This document shows positions 16,272 to 24,720 of a stretch of 64,000 nt of DNA, one piece after another; the first letter of the stretch is position 1; each line of letters begins with the position of its first letter. The translations under genes and the position numbers were made by a program. The stretch is from assembly GCF_003435375.1 (NCBI RefSeq), contig NZ_QWGL01000001.1, positions 248,001 through 312,000 of the forward strand, in the 5' to 3' direction. Origin of the DNA: Clostridium sp. AM34-11AC. GTDB lineage: Bacteria; Bacillota; Clostridia; Lachnospirales; Lachnospiraceae. Below the pieces are notes generated by a model that worked only from the letters and a program-made list of their open reading frames with translations, was not told the origin of the DNA and ran no database searches.

Positions 16272-17270
16272 TTATTCACTGGTATTTTGCATTTTCTCCA
16301 CAGACCCTGCATCTTCTGCACCTGCATCTTCTGCACCTGCATCTTCTGCACCTGCATCTGCTGCACCTGCATCTGCTGCACCGGTATCTACCGGTGCCTC
16401 TGTATCTGCCGGTACGGTTTCACCACCCTGGGAAGAGCTTTGTGACTCTCCTACTGTTACTACTGTAGTATTCGCATATTCACCGCTCTTAAACTCTTTA
16501 TAATACTCATTCAGGTCTCTTTCTTTTGCCCCATTATCTAAAAGCAAAAATTCAATCCTGCGGTTTTTTATCCTTCCTTCTTCTGTGGAATTATCTGCTA
16601 TAGGGCGATATTCACCATAACTTATATCCACCAGCTTCTCCGGCTTTATTACATTCTGCTGCTGAAGATAAATACATACTTCTGCAGATCTCATCGCCGA
16701 AAGGATACGGTCTTTTCGTATAATCTGTGGATTGATCTGTGAATTATCTGTTACTTTCGCAGTGTGGGACATGATATTAACCTGTTCAATCCCACCTGCT
16801 GCAGGAGCTATGGCTTTTGCAAATGTATAGAGGACTGCCTGTCCTTCCCGTGTAAGCACGGAGCTGTCTGCACCGAAAAACACATTATTTGCAAAAGAAA
16901 CATAAGTATAATCATCTCCCCTGATGACCGTAGCCTCCTTTACACCCGCCTGATTCAGGCTTTCAGCGATCGTAAGATACAGCTCATTTACATCTTCTGC
17001 CTGAAGAGCTTCCTGGGCAATCTCCTGGCCGATCTCCTGGCCTTTGCTATCCACCTCTGGGGTATCTGACATCTGGGAATTAATGGTAATATTCTCTGAT
17101 CCCTGGTTCTGTATGCTTGGGATGCTTTTCACAAAAATAGTCCATTTCTGTGCGTCCAGGTTAGACATGGAATACAGCATGATAAAAAATGTAAGCAGCA
17201 ATGTTACCATGTCTCCATAAGTATCCATCCAGTTGCCGCCGCTGTCTGTGGGGCGATTTTTCTTACTCAT
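16272..17270 (-). CDS. motB: Flagellar stator protein MotB
   Basis: A 332-residue MotB. One membrane helix near residues 18-40 carries the proton- or ion-binding Asp (DTYGDMVTLLLTFFIM). An OmpA-type peptidoglycan-binding domain spans about 150-260 (ILSAMRSAEVCIYL, GRIKNRRIEFLL). The last 50 residues are a low-complexity DAGAE/DAGAA repeat, unusual for MotB. The start overlaps the motA stop by 4 nt (ATGA), so both subunits are coupled. Together they form the stator. Confidence 0.93.
   Translation of the reverse strand: MSKKNRPTDSGGNWMDTYGDMVTLLLTFFIMLYSMSNLDAQKWTIFVKSIPSIQNQGSENITINSQMSDTPEVDSKGQEIGQEIAQEALQAEDVNELYLTIAESLNQAGVKEATVIRGDDYTYVSFANNVFFGADSSVLTREGQAVLYTFAKAIAPAAGGIEQVNIMSHTAKVTDNSQINPQIIRKDRILSAMRSAEVCIYLQQQNVIKPEKLVDISYGEYRPIADNSTEEGRIKNRRIEFLLLDNGAKERDLNEYYKEFKSGEYANTTVVTVGESQSSSQGGETVPADTEAPVDTGAADAGAADAGAEDAGAEDAGAEDAGSVEKMQNTSE
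16304..16384 (-). repeat. 15-bp tandem repeats at the end of motB
   Basis: Five copies of a 15-bp unit (plus strand ACCTGCATCTTCTGC and a variant with GCTGC) coding for DAGAE/DAGAA at the MotB C-terminus. The acidic repeat follows the OmpA-like domain and would lie outside the membrane. Confidence 0.8.
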
Positions 17271-18085
17271 TTATCTTCCTGTTCCTTCCCCTGAAAATCT
17301 CCAGCTTCTGCTTTTGCAAGGATCTTCCGCTGCTGTGACTGTTTAATCGATGCAAGAAGATGTTCCCTCAGGTATTTTGGATTTTCTCCTGCCTGTATGG
17401 CAATGATCCCTTCAATGATAGTAGAACAATACAGTTCTTCCTCATCCTGACGGATCCTCAGTTTCTTTGCGATCGGATTAAAAATAACATTTGCAAGAAT
17501 ACAGCCGTAAAAGGTTGTGATCAATGCTACTGACATGTCACTGCCGATAGTAGATGAACCGCCTGCATCCATATTCATTCCCTTCAGCATGTTGATCAAA
17601 CCGATCAGGGTACCTATCATACCAAAGGACGGTGCATAAGATGCAGCTTTTTCATAAAGACCTGCCGCCTGGTCGTGACGGACCATCATATTATCCAGTT
17701 CTCTTTCCAGAACCAGCCTTACTTTGTCCGGATCGTTTGCATCTACGATCATCAGGACACTCTGCTTAAAGAAAGTATCCTTGATCTCCGCCGCTTTATC
17801 CTCCAACGCCAGAAGGCCGCTCTGCCTTGCTATGGTTCCCAGATCTACAAGCTGTTCGATCAATTTGGGGATATTATAGCGGTTTCCCCTTATAAGTACT
17901 GCAAAATGCTTTGGGATATCCTTTAATATCCCTAATGGATAGCTGGACAAAGTTGCTGACAGAGTCCCACCAATTACAATGACCATACTGGGGATATTAA
18001 TAAAGTTACCAATCTTGGCAAAACTGATTCCGTTTACAATTAAAGCAAAACCCAGGATTATACCTAGTAATGTTGTAGGATCCAC
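17267..18085 (-). CDS. motA: Flagellar stator protein MotA
   Basis: A 272-residue MotA with four membrane segments (two near the N-terminus, two around residues 150-205) and the characteristic YAPSFGMIGTLIGLINML. The cytoplasmic loop between helices 2 and 3 meets FliG. The start is GTG at 18085, preceded by AGGAGG with 8 nt spacing; no ATG lies nearby. It follows flbD in the operon. Confidence 0.95.
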   Translation of the reverse strand: MDPTTLLGIILGFALIVNGISFAKIGNFINIPSMVIVIGGTLSATLSSYPLGILKDIPKHFAVLIRGNRYNIPKLIEQLVDLGTIARQSGLLALEDKAAEIKDTFFKQSVLMIVDANDPDKVRLVLERELDNMMVRHDQAAGLYEKAASYAPSFGMIGTLIGLINMLKGMNMDAGGSSTIGSDMSVALITTFYGCILANVIFNPIAKKLRIRQDEEELYCSTIIEGIIAIQAGENPKYLREHLLASIKQSQQRKILAKAEAGDFQGKEQEDK

Positions 18086-18097
18086 CTGCTTTTCCTC

Positions 18098-18301
18098 CTA
18101 AATCTGCATCTCTTTTTTTATGCTGACACACCTTTGAAAGAACCCGGTCACCTGATCTTTGATGCTTTCTACACTGTCTTTTACCAGATAGTAATCTCCA
18201 TTCATCATACGGATCTTTGTTTCCGGAATCTGTTCGATCAATTCAACCTGAAGCCAGTTCAGATATAAAATCTCTCCGTTAAGTCGTTCTACACAGATCA
18301 T
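18098..18301 (-). CDS. flbD: FlbD family flagellar protein
   Basis: A 67-residue protein of the small FlbD family found between flgE and motA in Firmicutes and spirochetes. The pattern MICVERLNGEILYLNWLQVE followed by IPETKIRMMNGDYYLVKDSV is characteristic. Its role is poorly defined; it is needed for normal motility in some species. It starts 5 nt after the flgE stop. Confidence 0.85.
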   Translation of the reverse strand: MICVERLNGEILYLNWLQVELIEQIPETKIRMMNGDYYLVKDSVESIKDQVTGFFQRCVSIKKEMQI

Positions 18302-18306
18302 ATTCC

Positions 18307-19227
18307 TTACCGCTTCATGTTGATCAGATCAGACAGGATCTCATCACTGACTGTGATGATCTTTGAATTGGCCTGAAAGCCTCTCTGTGTTGTGATCATA
18401 TCAGAAAATTCCTTTGCAAGATCCACATTGGAAGCCTCCAGATATCCGGTCATTAAAGAAGAGGTGCTTCCTCCTGGGATCGTAGCGGAAGCATTACCAC
18501 TGTTATCGCTTTCTGCTGCCCCATAGTAAAAAGAACCCTTTTTGCTTAAGCCCTCCGGATTCTGGAAGGTGGCAATGGCAACCTTACCGATGCTGACGGT
18601 TTTTCCATCCTTATCCGGATCCGTTGACTTTACTGTACCTGAAATCTCTCCCAGACTGTTAATCTTTACATTTGTCAGCTGCAGCGGATCATCACCAAAA
18701 TCATTGCCTGTTACATCACTAGGAACCTTGATGGCTACAAGATCTCCATCAAATCTCGTTGGCTTATCTACCTCATCCGGACGGAAACCATAAACAAAAT
18801 TTCCGTTGGCATCTGTAAGATATCCATTTCCGTCAATATTGAACTGACCAACTCTGGTATAATCAAAGTCCGTTTTCTTCATATCCGCTACTGTAACCGT
18901 TTCTGTGCTCTTTGGGAATGTAATAAAGAAGCCTTCTCCGTCTACACTTGCATTAAGACCACCTACATAGGTTGGTGTAGAGGCACTCATATCCGTACTG
19001 ATGGAACCCATCATGGAACCATATCCATACTGGGCTGCATTTACACCACCGGCATTCTCGCTTCCCTTTGTGGAGGTGGTGGAAGTCTGGTACATCGCCT
19101 CTTTAAAGCTGTAGCTCTGGGACTTAAAACCAAATGTATTTACGTTTGCAATATTGTTGCCGATGACGTCCAGTTTGTTCTGATGCGCCCGAAGACCTGA
19201 TACTGCTGAATCCATTGCTCTTAACAT
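18307..19227 (-). CDS. flgE: Flagellar hook protein FlgE
   Basis: A 306-residue axial protein. N-terminal signature MDSAVSGLRAHQNKLDVIGN with NIANVNTFGFK, and C-terminal YLEASNVDLAKEFSDMITTQ and GFQANSKIITVSDEIL, match hook protein FlgE. It is at the short end for hook proteins, with one central domain. It follows flgD, its scaffold, and precedes flbD, the standard hook block order. GGAG lies upstream of the ATG. FlgG is an alternative by sequence alone, but context favours FlgE. Confidence 0.9.
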   Translation of the reverse strand: MLRAMDSAVSGLRAHQNKLDVIGNNIANVNTFGFKSQSYSFKEAMYQTSTTSTKGSENAGGVNAAQYGYGSMMGSISTDMSASTPTYVGGLNASVDGEGFFITFPKSTETVTVADMKKTDFDYTRVGQFNIDGNGYLTDANGNFVYGFRPDEVDKPTRFDGDLVAIKVPSDVTGNDFGDDPLQLTNVKINSLGEISGTVKSTDPDKDGKTVSIGKVAIATFQNPEGLSKKGSFYYGAAESDNSGNASATIPGGSTSSLMTGYLEASNVDLAKEFSDMITTQRGFQANSKIITVSDEILSDLINMKR

Positions 19228-19243
19228 ATTCTTTTGCTCCTTT

Positions 19244-19813
19244 TTACATTTCTTCTGTTTCTGTATCTTCAGATCCTGTGTCTTTCAGATCTGCATTTGC
19301 TAACTGTTCTGTGATCTTATCTGTTTTTTCAGATCCTCTGTCAGGATCTTTTTCACCTGCTTTCTCTGGAAGCTTTCCTACTCCCAGGACACTGGACATC
19401 TTATAGCTGGTATCATCACCTTCCAGACGTACCACCGGATCTCCCTGGGTAAAATCAACAGAAATTACCTTCCCATATTTCACGCCATTTGCTGCCCCGG
19501 TATCAGGATCCGTAACCGCCACTGTTATCTCCTGACCGATCAGGCTGCCTGCATATGTCTGAGTTGTAACAGCAGCTGATGTATTTAATGACTCTGTCAT
19601 GGCAGTAAGTGACTGGACCATTGCCATATTTGTCATCTGGGACATCATTTCGCTGTTATCCATAGGGCTTGTCATATCCTGATTGGAAAGCTGTGCTGCT
19701 AACAGCTTGATAAAGCTGTTTACATCCATCGTGTTCTTGCTGTTGGATCCGGCACTGTAAACACCTGCCTGATACGGGTTTGCAGTGCTGCTGACTGTTA
19801 TTTGATCTGCCAT
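19244..19813 (-). CDS. flgD: Flagellar hook-capping protein FlgD
   Basis: A 189-residue FlgD. The N-terminal region FIKLLAAQLSNQDMTSPMDN, then EMMSQMTNMAMVQSL, is the FlgD signature (LLxxQLxNQDPxxPxxxxE). FlgD is the scaffold cap for hook polymerisation. The C-terminal third is acidic and low complexity (EKDPDRGSEKTDK and following) rather than a full FlgD Ig-like domain, so it is a short type. It lies between fliK and flgE. Confidence 0.92.
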   Translation of the reverse strand: MADQITVSSTANPYQAGVYSAGSNSKNTMDVNSFIKLLAAQLSNQDMTSPMDNSEMMSQMTNMAMVQSLTAMTESLNTSAAVTTQTYAGSLIGQEITVAVTDPDTGAANGVKYGKVISVDFTQGDPVVRLEGDDTSYKMSSVLGVGKLPEKAGEKDPDRGSEKTDKITEQLANADLKDTGSEDTETEEM

Positions 19814-19831
19814 ATCACTTTAATCCTCCTT

Positions 19832-21031
19832 CTAGGCCAGTCCCAGCCTTAGCTGTTGGGCAAAGCTGTCATCCTGCTTCTGGCGCTGCTCTTTTTGATC
19901 CTGCCTGCCGTTTCTGCCATGACCGGGATCCTGATCCATGTTTTGCCTGTTTTCAGTCTGTTCCGGTGTGTAAATAACGGTAGGGGTTCCTGTTTTTTCT
20001 TCCAGGATCTGTGCCAGATGCCCTGCTTCTTTGCTTAATATCTCCAGTGTTTTTGCACTGGTTGAAAAAATAGTGACCTCTGTTTTTCCTTTTTCATACT
20101 CCAGCCGGATAGTCAGCTTTCCAAGCCTTTCCGGCTCCAGGGAAAGCTCCAGCTTTCCTTTTTTTTCACTGATCTTTGTATCCAGGTAGTTTCCCAGATC
20201 CTCTGTCAATGTATCCTGGGCTGTTGGCAGCCGGTCTGCCGGTCCTGTATCAACAGCAGCTGGTTTTGCTGCTGTGCCAGCTGAACTTTCAACAGTTCCT
20301 GTATAACCGGGCGATGCCAGGGCTGTCATTTCCTTTCCGGAAATATGTTCCTTCTGGTCTGGTATTTCTTCTTCCCGGTTCATTTTGGCAGTTTGCTTTG
20401 ACTGCCCGGCTTCTCCGGTCCGTCCTGCAGCTTCTGTCTGTGCCGGTCTGTTCTGGAGCTTTAAGTCATCTGCATGGACAGCTGTTTCTGTGTGGGGGGC
20501 TTCGGTCTTCTGTATGGTACTGACCGCTGCCGACTGGTCCTCCATTCCTGTTTCCACCGTTGTCTGTACAGCCAGATCTTGTATTCCATTTATTTCATTG
20601 TTGTAAACAGCAGGCGTTTTACTATTTTCTGCTGTTATCTGTACAAAGGTCCTGTAGCAGGCTTCAGAAACATAGGCAGCTGCCAGTTCCTGCTCCTGCT
20701 CTTTTTCTCCATCCTGGCTGTTCTTTCCGTCCTGTATGTCTGTTACTTTTATTTCTGCTTTTATTTCATCTGTTTTTACGTTTTCTCCGGACTGCCTGCC
20801 ATTAACCTGTTTTTCATTTCCCCTGTTTTTGGTTTCTTCTGGCTGTGTTTCTTTATTTTTTGTTTCCCCTGTTTCTGCTTTTTTTGTTTCGTCATTCTGG
20901 GCTGCTTTTTTCTGGTATTTTGTCAGCATCGATGCAAAATCTGACCCATTCTCCACTTTTTCTTCTGGGTTCGTACCTGACTTCACAGAATATCCTGTTT
21001 TTATCTGACCGGTATTTTCAATCCTGCTCAA
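19832..21031 (-). CDS. fliK: Flagellar hook-length control protein FliK
   Basis: A 399-residue protein. The first 270 residues are low complexity and rich in K, E, T and Q, as in FliK. The conserved C-terminal core is LELSLEPERLGKLTIRLEYE, followed by a Gln-rich tail. FliK measures the hook and flips FlhB. The likely start is TTG at 21031: GGGAGG lies 9 nt upstream and no ATG with a good site exists nearby. It begins 1 nt after the fliJ stop, so the pair is coupled. Confidence 0.88.
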   Translation of the reverse strand: MSRIENTGQIKTGYSVKSGTNPEEKVENGSDFASMLTKYQKKAAQNDETKKAETGETKNKETQPEETKNRGNEKQVNGRQSGENVKTDEIKAEIKVTDIQDGKNSQDGEKEQEQELAAAYVSEACYRTFVQITAENSKTPAVYNNEINGIQDLAVQTTVETGMEDQSAAVSTIQKTEAPHTETAVHADDLKLQNRPAQTEAAGRTGEAGQSKQTAKMNREEEIPDQKEHISGKEMTALASPGYTGTVESSAGTAAKPAAVDTGPADRLPTAQDTLTEDLGNYLDTKISEKKGKLELSLEPERLGKLTIRLEYEKGKTEVTIFSTSAKTLEILSKEAGHLAQILEEKTGTPTVIYTPEQTENRQNMDQDPGHGRNGRQDQKEQRQKQDDSFAQQLRLGLA

Positions 21032-21032
21032 C

Positions 21033-21491
21033 CTAGATTACCTCCCTGTTTTGAGAATATCTGGCTGTTCTTGAAGCAAATTCTTCTATAAACAGCTCCT
21101 GTGCCTTTTTAGCAGCTTTTTCATACTCACTCTGCCGCCTGTCCTTTAACTTTTCATAACGGGACGTATCTATCTTTGCAGCGATCACCTGTACTTTTTT
21201 CTTTTCTTCTTGCTGCTGTAAAAGCTTTAACTGTTCCTGTTTTTTCCGGATCTGATTTTCCATTTCACTGATATACATACCATAAAGACAAATATCTTTT
21301 ATCTGTACATCCTGTTTTTTCAAATCATCCATCTTATTCTGGGCAGATACCAGCTTGTTCTCCAGTTCCTGTATCTCTGCTTCTTTTTTCCGGATCTGTG
21401 CCAGAAGTGTACCATGTTCTGCCTTAATGCTGTCCAGAATCTGTTCCTTATAATGAAGTACATTTTCAAGACTGTATTTAAATCTCTTCAT
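21033..21491 (-). CDS. fliJ: Flagellar export chaperone FliJ
   Basis: A 152-residue, almost wholly coiled-coil protein beginning MKRFKYSLENVLHYKEQILD, the typical FliJ N-terminus. FliJ links the FliI ATPase to FlhA. I place the start at 21491, where GGAG lies 12 nt upstream; an ATG four codons earlier directly abuts the same site. Position between fliI and fliK is the usual one. Confidence 0.88.
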   Translation of the reverse strand: MKRFKYSLENVLHYKEQILDSIKAEHGTLLAQIRKKEAEIQELENKLVSAQNKMDDLKKQDVQIKDICLYGMYISEMENQIRKKQEQLKLLQQQEEKKKVQVIAAKIDTSRYEKLKDRRQSEYEKAAKKAQELFIEEFASRTARYSQNREVI

Positions 21492-21515
21492 CTTAAGTAT
21501 CATCTCCTATAACTG

Positions 21516-22817
21516 CTAACCCACGATTTTTTCCATTCTCCTTATGCTTTCCTCATAAGGGATATTTTCATTTGTTTCCTGTTCCAGAAATTTATTCATA
21601 TCACCTATGCGGTCAACTGCTTCATCCAGAGCACTGTTTGCACCTTTTTTGTAAGCGCCAATGGAGATCAGGTCTGCATTTTTCTGATAAAGACTTAACA
21701 TGTTCCTGAACCTTGAAGCTGCTTTCCTGTGTTCTTCCCCGGCTATATCATTCATAAGACGTGAAATACTCGCACTGATATCAATAGCCGGAAAATGGTT
21801 TGCATTAGCCAGCTGCCTGCTTAAAACAATATGACCATCCAAAATACCTCTGACTGTATCAGCCACCGGCTCATTGGTATCGTCTCCCTCCACCAGTACC
21901 GTATAAATCCCGGTAATGGAACCTTTTGCAAAATTCCCGCTTCTTTCCAGAAGCCTTGGAAATTCTGCATAAATAGAAGGTGTATAACCTCTGGCTATAG
22001 GCGGTTCTCCAATAGCAAGACCGATCTCCCTCTGTGCCATGGCATATCTGGTAAGAGAATCCATCATCAGCAGCACATCTGCTCCCTGATCCCTGAAATA
22101 TTCAGCGATCGTTGTTGCAACCAAGGGACATTTCATACGCAGCATTGCCGGCTGGTCTGATGTGGCTACAATAAGGACAGAACGTTTCATGCCCTCTTCT
22201 CCCAGATCCTTTTTAACAAATTCCAGAACCTCCCTGCCTCGCTCTCCTACCAGGGCGATCACATTGATATCTGTTTTTACATTCCGGGCGATCATTCCCA
22301 TCAATGTACTTTTTCCAACACCGGAGCCTGCAAAAATCCCCATTCTCTGACCTTTTCCAATGGTATTTAAACCATCAATGGCCTTAATCCCAAATTCCAG
22401 ATGTTCCCTGATAGGAGGACGGTTAAGGGGGTTGATATAGGCACTGTCTACTGTATAAAGCTTCCCTGGGGGAAACTCTCCTTTTTCGTCAATGGGATGC
22501 CCCAGCGCGTTGATGATACGGCCTTTCAGGAAGTCTCCCACCGGTATCTGCAAACGGCATCCGGTATTGCGGACAAAACTTCCCGCTGTGATCCCGCTGA
22601 TATTTTCATAGGTCATCAGCTGTATTTTGCCATTTTTGAATCCTACCACTTCCGCAGGAACCTGACAGTTCTCAGCTTCATTGTAGATCATAACAATATC
22701 ACCAATACCGGATCTGCCTCCGGAAGCTTCCATTGACATTCCCACTACATTTTCAATTTTTCCAATGCGGTCTGCTGTTTCTGCCTGCTGTATTAACTTC
22801 AGGAGATTTTCATACAT
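21516..22817 (-). CDS. fliI: Flagellum-specific export ATPase FliI
   Basis: A 433-residue F1-beta-like ATPase with Walker A FAGSGVGKSTLMGMI, the motif VGERGREVLEFV, Walker B DVLLMMDSLTRYAMAQRE and EIGLAIGEPPIARGYTPS, the last characteristic of FliI/YscN. It powers and orders type III export at the base of the flagellum. The ATG at 22817 has GAGGTG 6 nt upstream; a GTG at 22826 lies within that site and is rejected. fliH lies upstream and fliJ downstream. Confidence 0.96.
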   Translation of the reverse strand: MYENLLKLIQQAETADRIGKIENVVGMSMEASGGRSGIGDIVMIYNEAENCQVPAEVVGFKNGKIQLMTYENISGITAGSFVRNTGCRLQIPVGDFLKGRIINALGHPIDEKGEFPPGKLYTVDSAYINPLNRPPIREHLEFGIKAIDGLNTIGKGQRMGIFAGSGVGKSTLMGMIARNVKTDINVIALVGERGREVLEFVKKDLGEEGMKRSVLIVATSDQPAMLRMKCPLVATTIAEYFRDQGADVLLMMDSLTRYAMAQREIGLAIGEPPIARGYTPSIYAEFPRLLERSGNFAKGSITGIYTVLVEGDDTNEPVADTVRGILDGHIVLSRQLANANHFPAIDISASISRLMNDIAGEEHRKAASRFRNMLSLYQKNADLISIGAYKKGANSALDEAVDRIGDMNKFLEQETNENIPYEESIRRMEKIVG

Positions 22818-22856
22818 GGTTTTCACCTCTGTGTACTTTATGTATCCATAAAATCT

Positions 22857-23684
22857 TTATGTATTGGCGTTGTCTACAAGTCTGTGTATATTTTCAAGCT
22901 GGGTATCTACACTCATATCTATAATCCCGTCCGGCATTTCGATGATACAGCTTCCGCATTTTCCGTCCTCCATTACTATAAATTTGACGTTGTCAGAGAG
23001 CCGTGACAGTTTCTCTGCCAGATGTCCATCTGCCTGAACCATGGTCTCATAGTCTTCTTTTTCCATATAGATCTTGACCCAGTCCATTTTCTGCAGTTTT
23101 TCTGTTTCAGCTTCTATCATCCTGCTTATAACAGAACCGCTGGATCTCAGGCTGATATGGATCACTTTTTCAGCCACTGCCACAGCAATATCTTTTAATT
23201 CTTCCAGATATTCTCTGAGGCATTTTTCTTTTTCTTTGTTGATCTCTATTAAGGCTTTTTCCAGGCTTTCTTTAAAAAACCGCTGATTTTCACGATGTTT
23301 CGCCTCATTTTCCTCTTCTGCCCTAATCAGTCCCTCTTCATAGCCTTTTTGTCTGCCTTCTTCAAATCCTTTCATCTGGGCTTCCTCAGAGATCTGTTCT
23401 GCCTTTTCGTTTGCTTCCTGTTCAATGGCTGCCGCTTCTTTCCGGGCTTCTTCTAATATTTTTTCTTTTTCCCTAAGCACCAGCTCTATTTGTTCCTGAC
23501 TGCATTCCAGACCATTGCATGTATCATTGCCCGCATTTAAAGAAGCTTCCGTTTCTTTTTTATTCTGCTTTTCTGTTTCTGGTTTCTGTGCATCCGGTGC
23601 CGTAAATACCTGTAAGGGAAGCTTCCGGACTCTGGCTTTATTTTCAAAGCCTGTATCCTGATCAGACAACAATGTTATCGTCAT
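22857..23684 (-). CDS. fliH: Flagellar assembly protein FliH
   Basis: A 275-residue protein with a long central coiled coil rich in E, K and A (GFEEGRQKGYEEGLIRAEEE region, about 105-125) and a C-terminal FliH/VATPase-E like domain (VAVAEKVIHISLRSSGSVIS). FliH binds and regulates FliI. It overlaps the end of fliG by 23 nt. The start is somewhat uncertain: GGGAGG lies only 2 nt before the ATG at 23684. Confidence 0.88.
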   Translation of the reverse strand: MTITLLSDQDTGFENKARVRKLPLQVFTAPDAQKPETEKQNKKETEASLNAGNDTCNGLECSQEQIELVLREKEKILEEARKEAAAIEQEANEKAEQISEEAQMKGFEEGRQKGYEEGLIRAEEENEAKHRENQRFFKESLEKALIEINKEKEKCLREYLEELKDIAVAVAEKVIHISLRSSGSVISRMIEAETEKLQKMDWVKIYMEKEDYETMVQADGHLAEKLSRLSDNVKFIVMEDGKCGSCIIEMPDGIIDMSVDTQLENIHRLVDNANT

Positions 23685-24720
23685 CTCCTCCCTTATTGAT
23701 TATTACTTCTCCTGCATCTTCCAGTTTACGGATCAGATTAACAATACGCTGCTGTGCCTCTTCCACTTCCTTAAGCCTTACATTGGTAGTGATCTCCAGG
23801 TCTCCCTTGACTGTTTCTGCCATACGCTTGGACATATTTGCAAAGAATACGTTCTTCATATCCTCTGATGCAGTCTTTAATGCATATACAATATCCTTGG
23901 AATCGCAATCCCTGATAAAACGCTGTACAGATCTTGGATCCATATCGATGATATTCTCGAACATGAACATCTTGTCCCTGATGCTTTTTGACAGTTCCGG
24001 ATTATCTTTATCCATTTCATCAAAGATCTGTTTCTCGTTTCCTCGGTCAACATGGTTCATCACATCTGCCACATAATCAATACCGCCCAGGTTCATATTA
24101 TCCTCACTGGTAATGATCGTAGCGAATTTCCTCTTCATTTCCTCTTCCACAATAGCTATTGCCTCAGGAGATACACGGCTCATATTTGCCATGCCTTCCA
24201 GTACCGGTATCCTTTTTTCATTTGGAAGCTGTTCCAGTATCTGGGCCGCCTGCTGAGGATCCATATAAGCCATGATCAGAGCGATCACCTGGGGCCGCTC
24301 ATGCTGGAGCAGGGCAAGAAGGGATTTGGGATCTCCCTTTGTAAAAAAGTTAAATGGCTTGGACTGGAGAGTCTTGGATACTTTTTCCAGAAGATTTCTG
24401 GCTGTGGTTTCTCCAAAAGCTTTTTCCAGTACACTTCTGGCATAATCCAGACCTCCATCTGTCATCATCTTGTGGGTAAGGCACATTTTATAAAACTCAT
24501 CTAATGCATTCTCCACCTGGGCATTATTTGTTTTTCCAAGCTTTGCTACCTCATAAGTCAGGTCTTCGATTTCCTGTTCACTGAGATATTTATAAATCTG
24601 GGAAGCGCGGTCTGCTCCTAAAGACACAACTACCACTGCTGCTTTCGCCCGCGCATCCATTTTATCCAGTTCGGATCCCCCGGTAATATCTGTTATCTTA
24701 CTTCCCTCTATTTCTGCCAT
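23662..24720 (-). CDS. fliG: Flagellar motor switch protein FliG
   Basis: A 352-residue FliG. The N-terminal domain binds FliF (ADRASQIYKYLSEQEIEDLT), the middle contains the EHPQ-like motif LLQHERPQVIALIMAYMDP, and the C-terminal torque helix region is MFMFENIIDMDPRSVQRFIR with charged residues that meet MotA. ATG at 24720 with GGAGG 5 nt upstream is preferred to a GTG four codons earlier that sits across the ribosome site. It overlaps fliF by 23 nt. Confidence 0.95.
   Translation of the reverse strand: MAEIEGSKITDITGGSELDKMDARAKAAVVVVSLGADRASQIYKYLSEQEIEDLTYEVAKLGKTNNAQVENALDEFYKMCLTHKMMTDGGLDYARSVLEKAFGETTARNLLEKVSKTLQSKPFNFFTKGDPKSLLALLQHERPQVIALIMAYMDPQQAAQILEQLPNEKRIPVLEGMANMSRVSPEAIAIVEEEMKRKFATIITSEDNMNLGGIDYVADVMNHVDRGNEKQIFDEMDKDNPELSKSIRDKMFMFENIIDMDPRSVQRFIRDCDSKDIVYALKTASEDMKNVFFANMSKRMAETVKGDLEITTNVRLKEVEEAQQRIVNLIRKLEDAGEVIINKGGDDDNIVV

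Noticed and set aside
819..16384. Tandem repeats in the comFB-like gene, fliY and motB as a CRISPR array
   Set aside because: Units are 12-18 bp, in frame, directly adjacent without spacers, and encode low-complexity protein.
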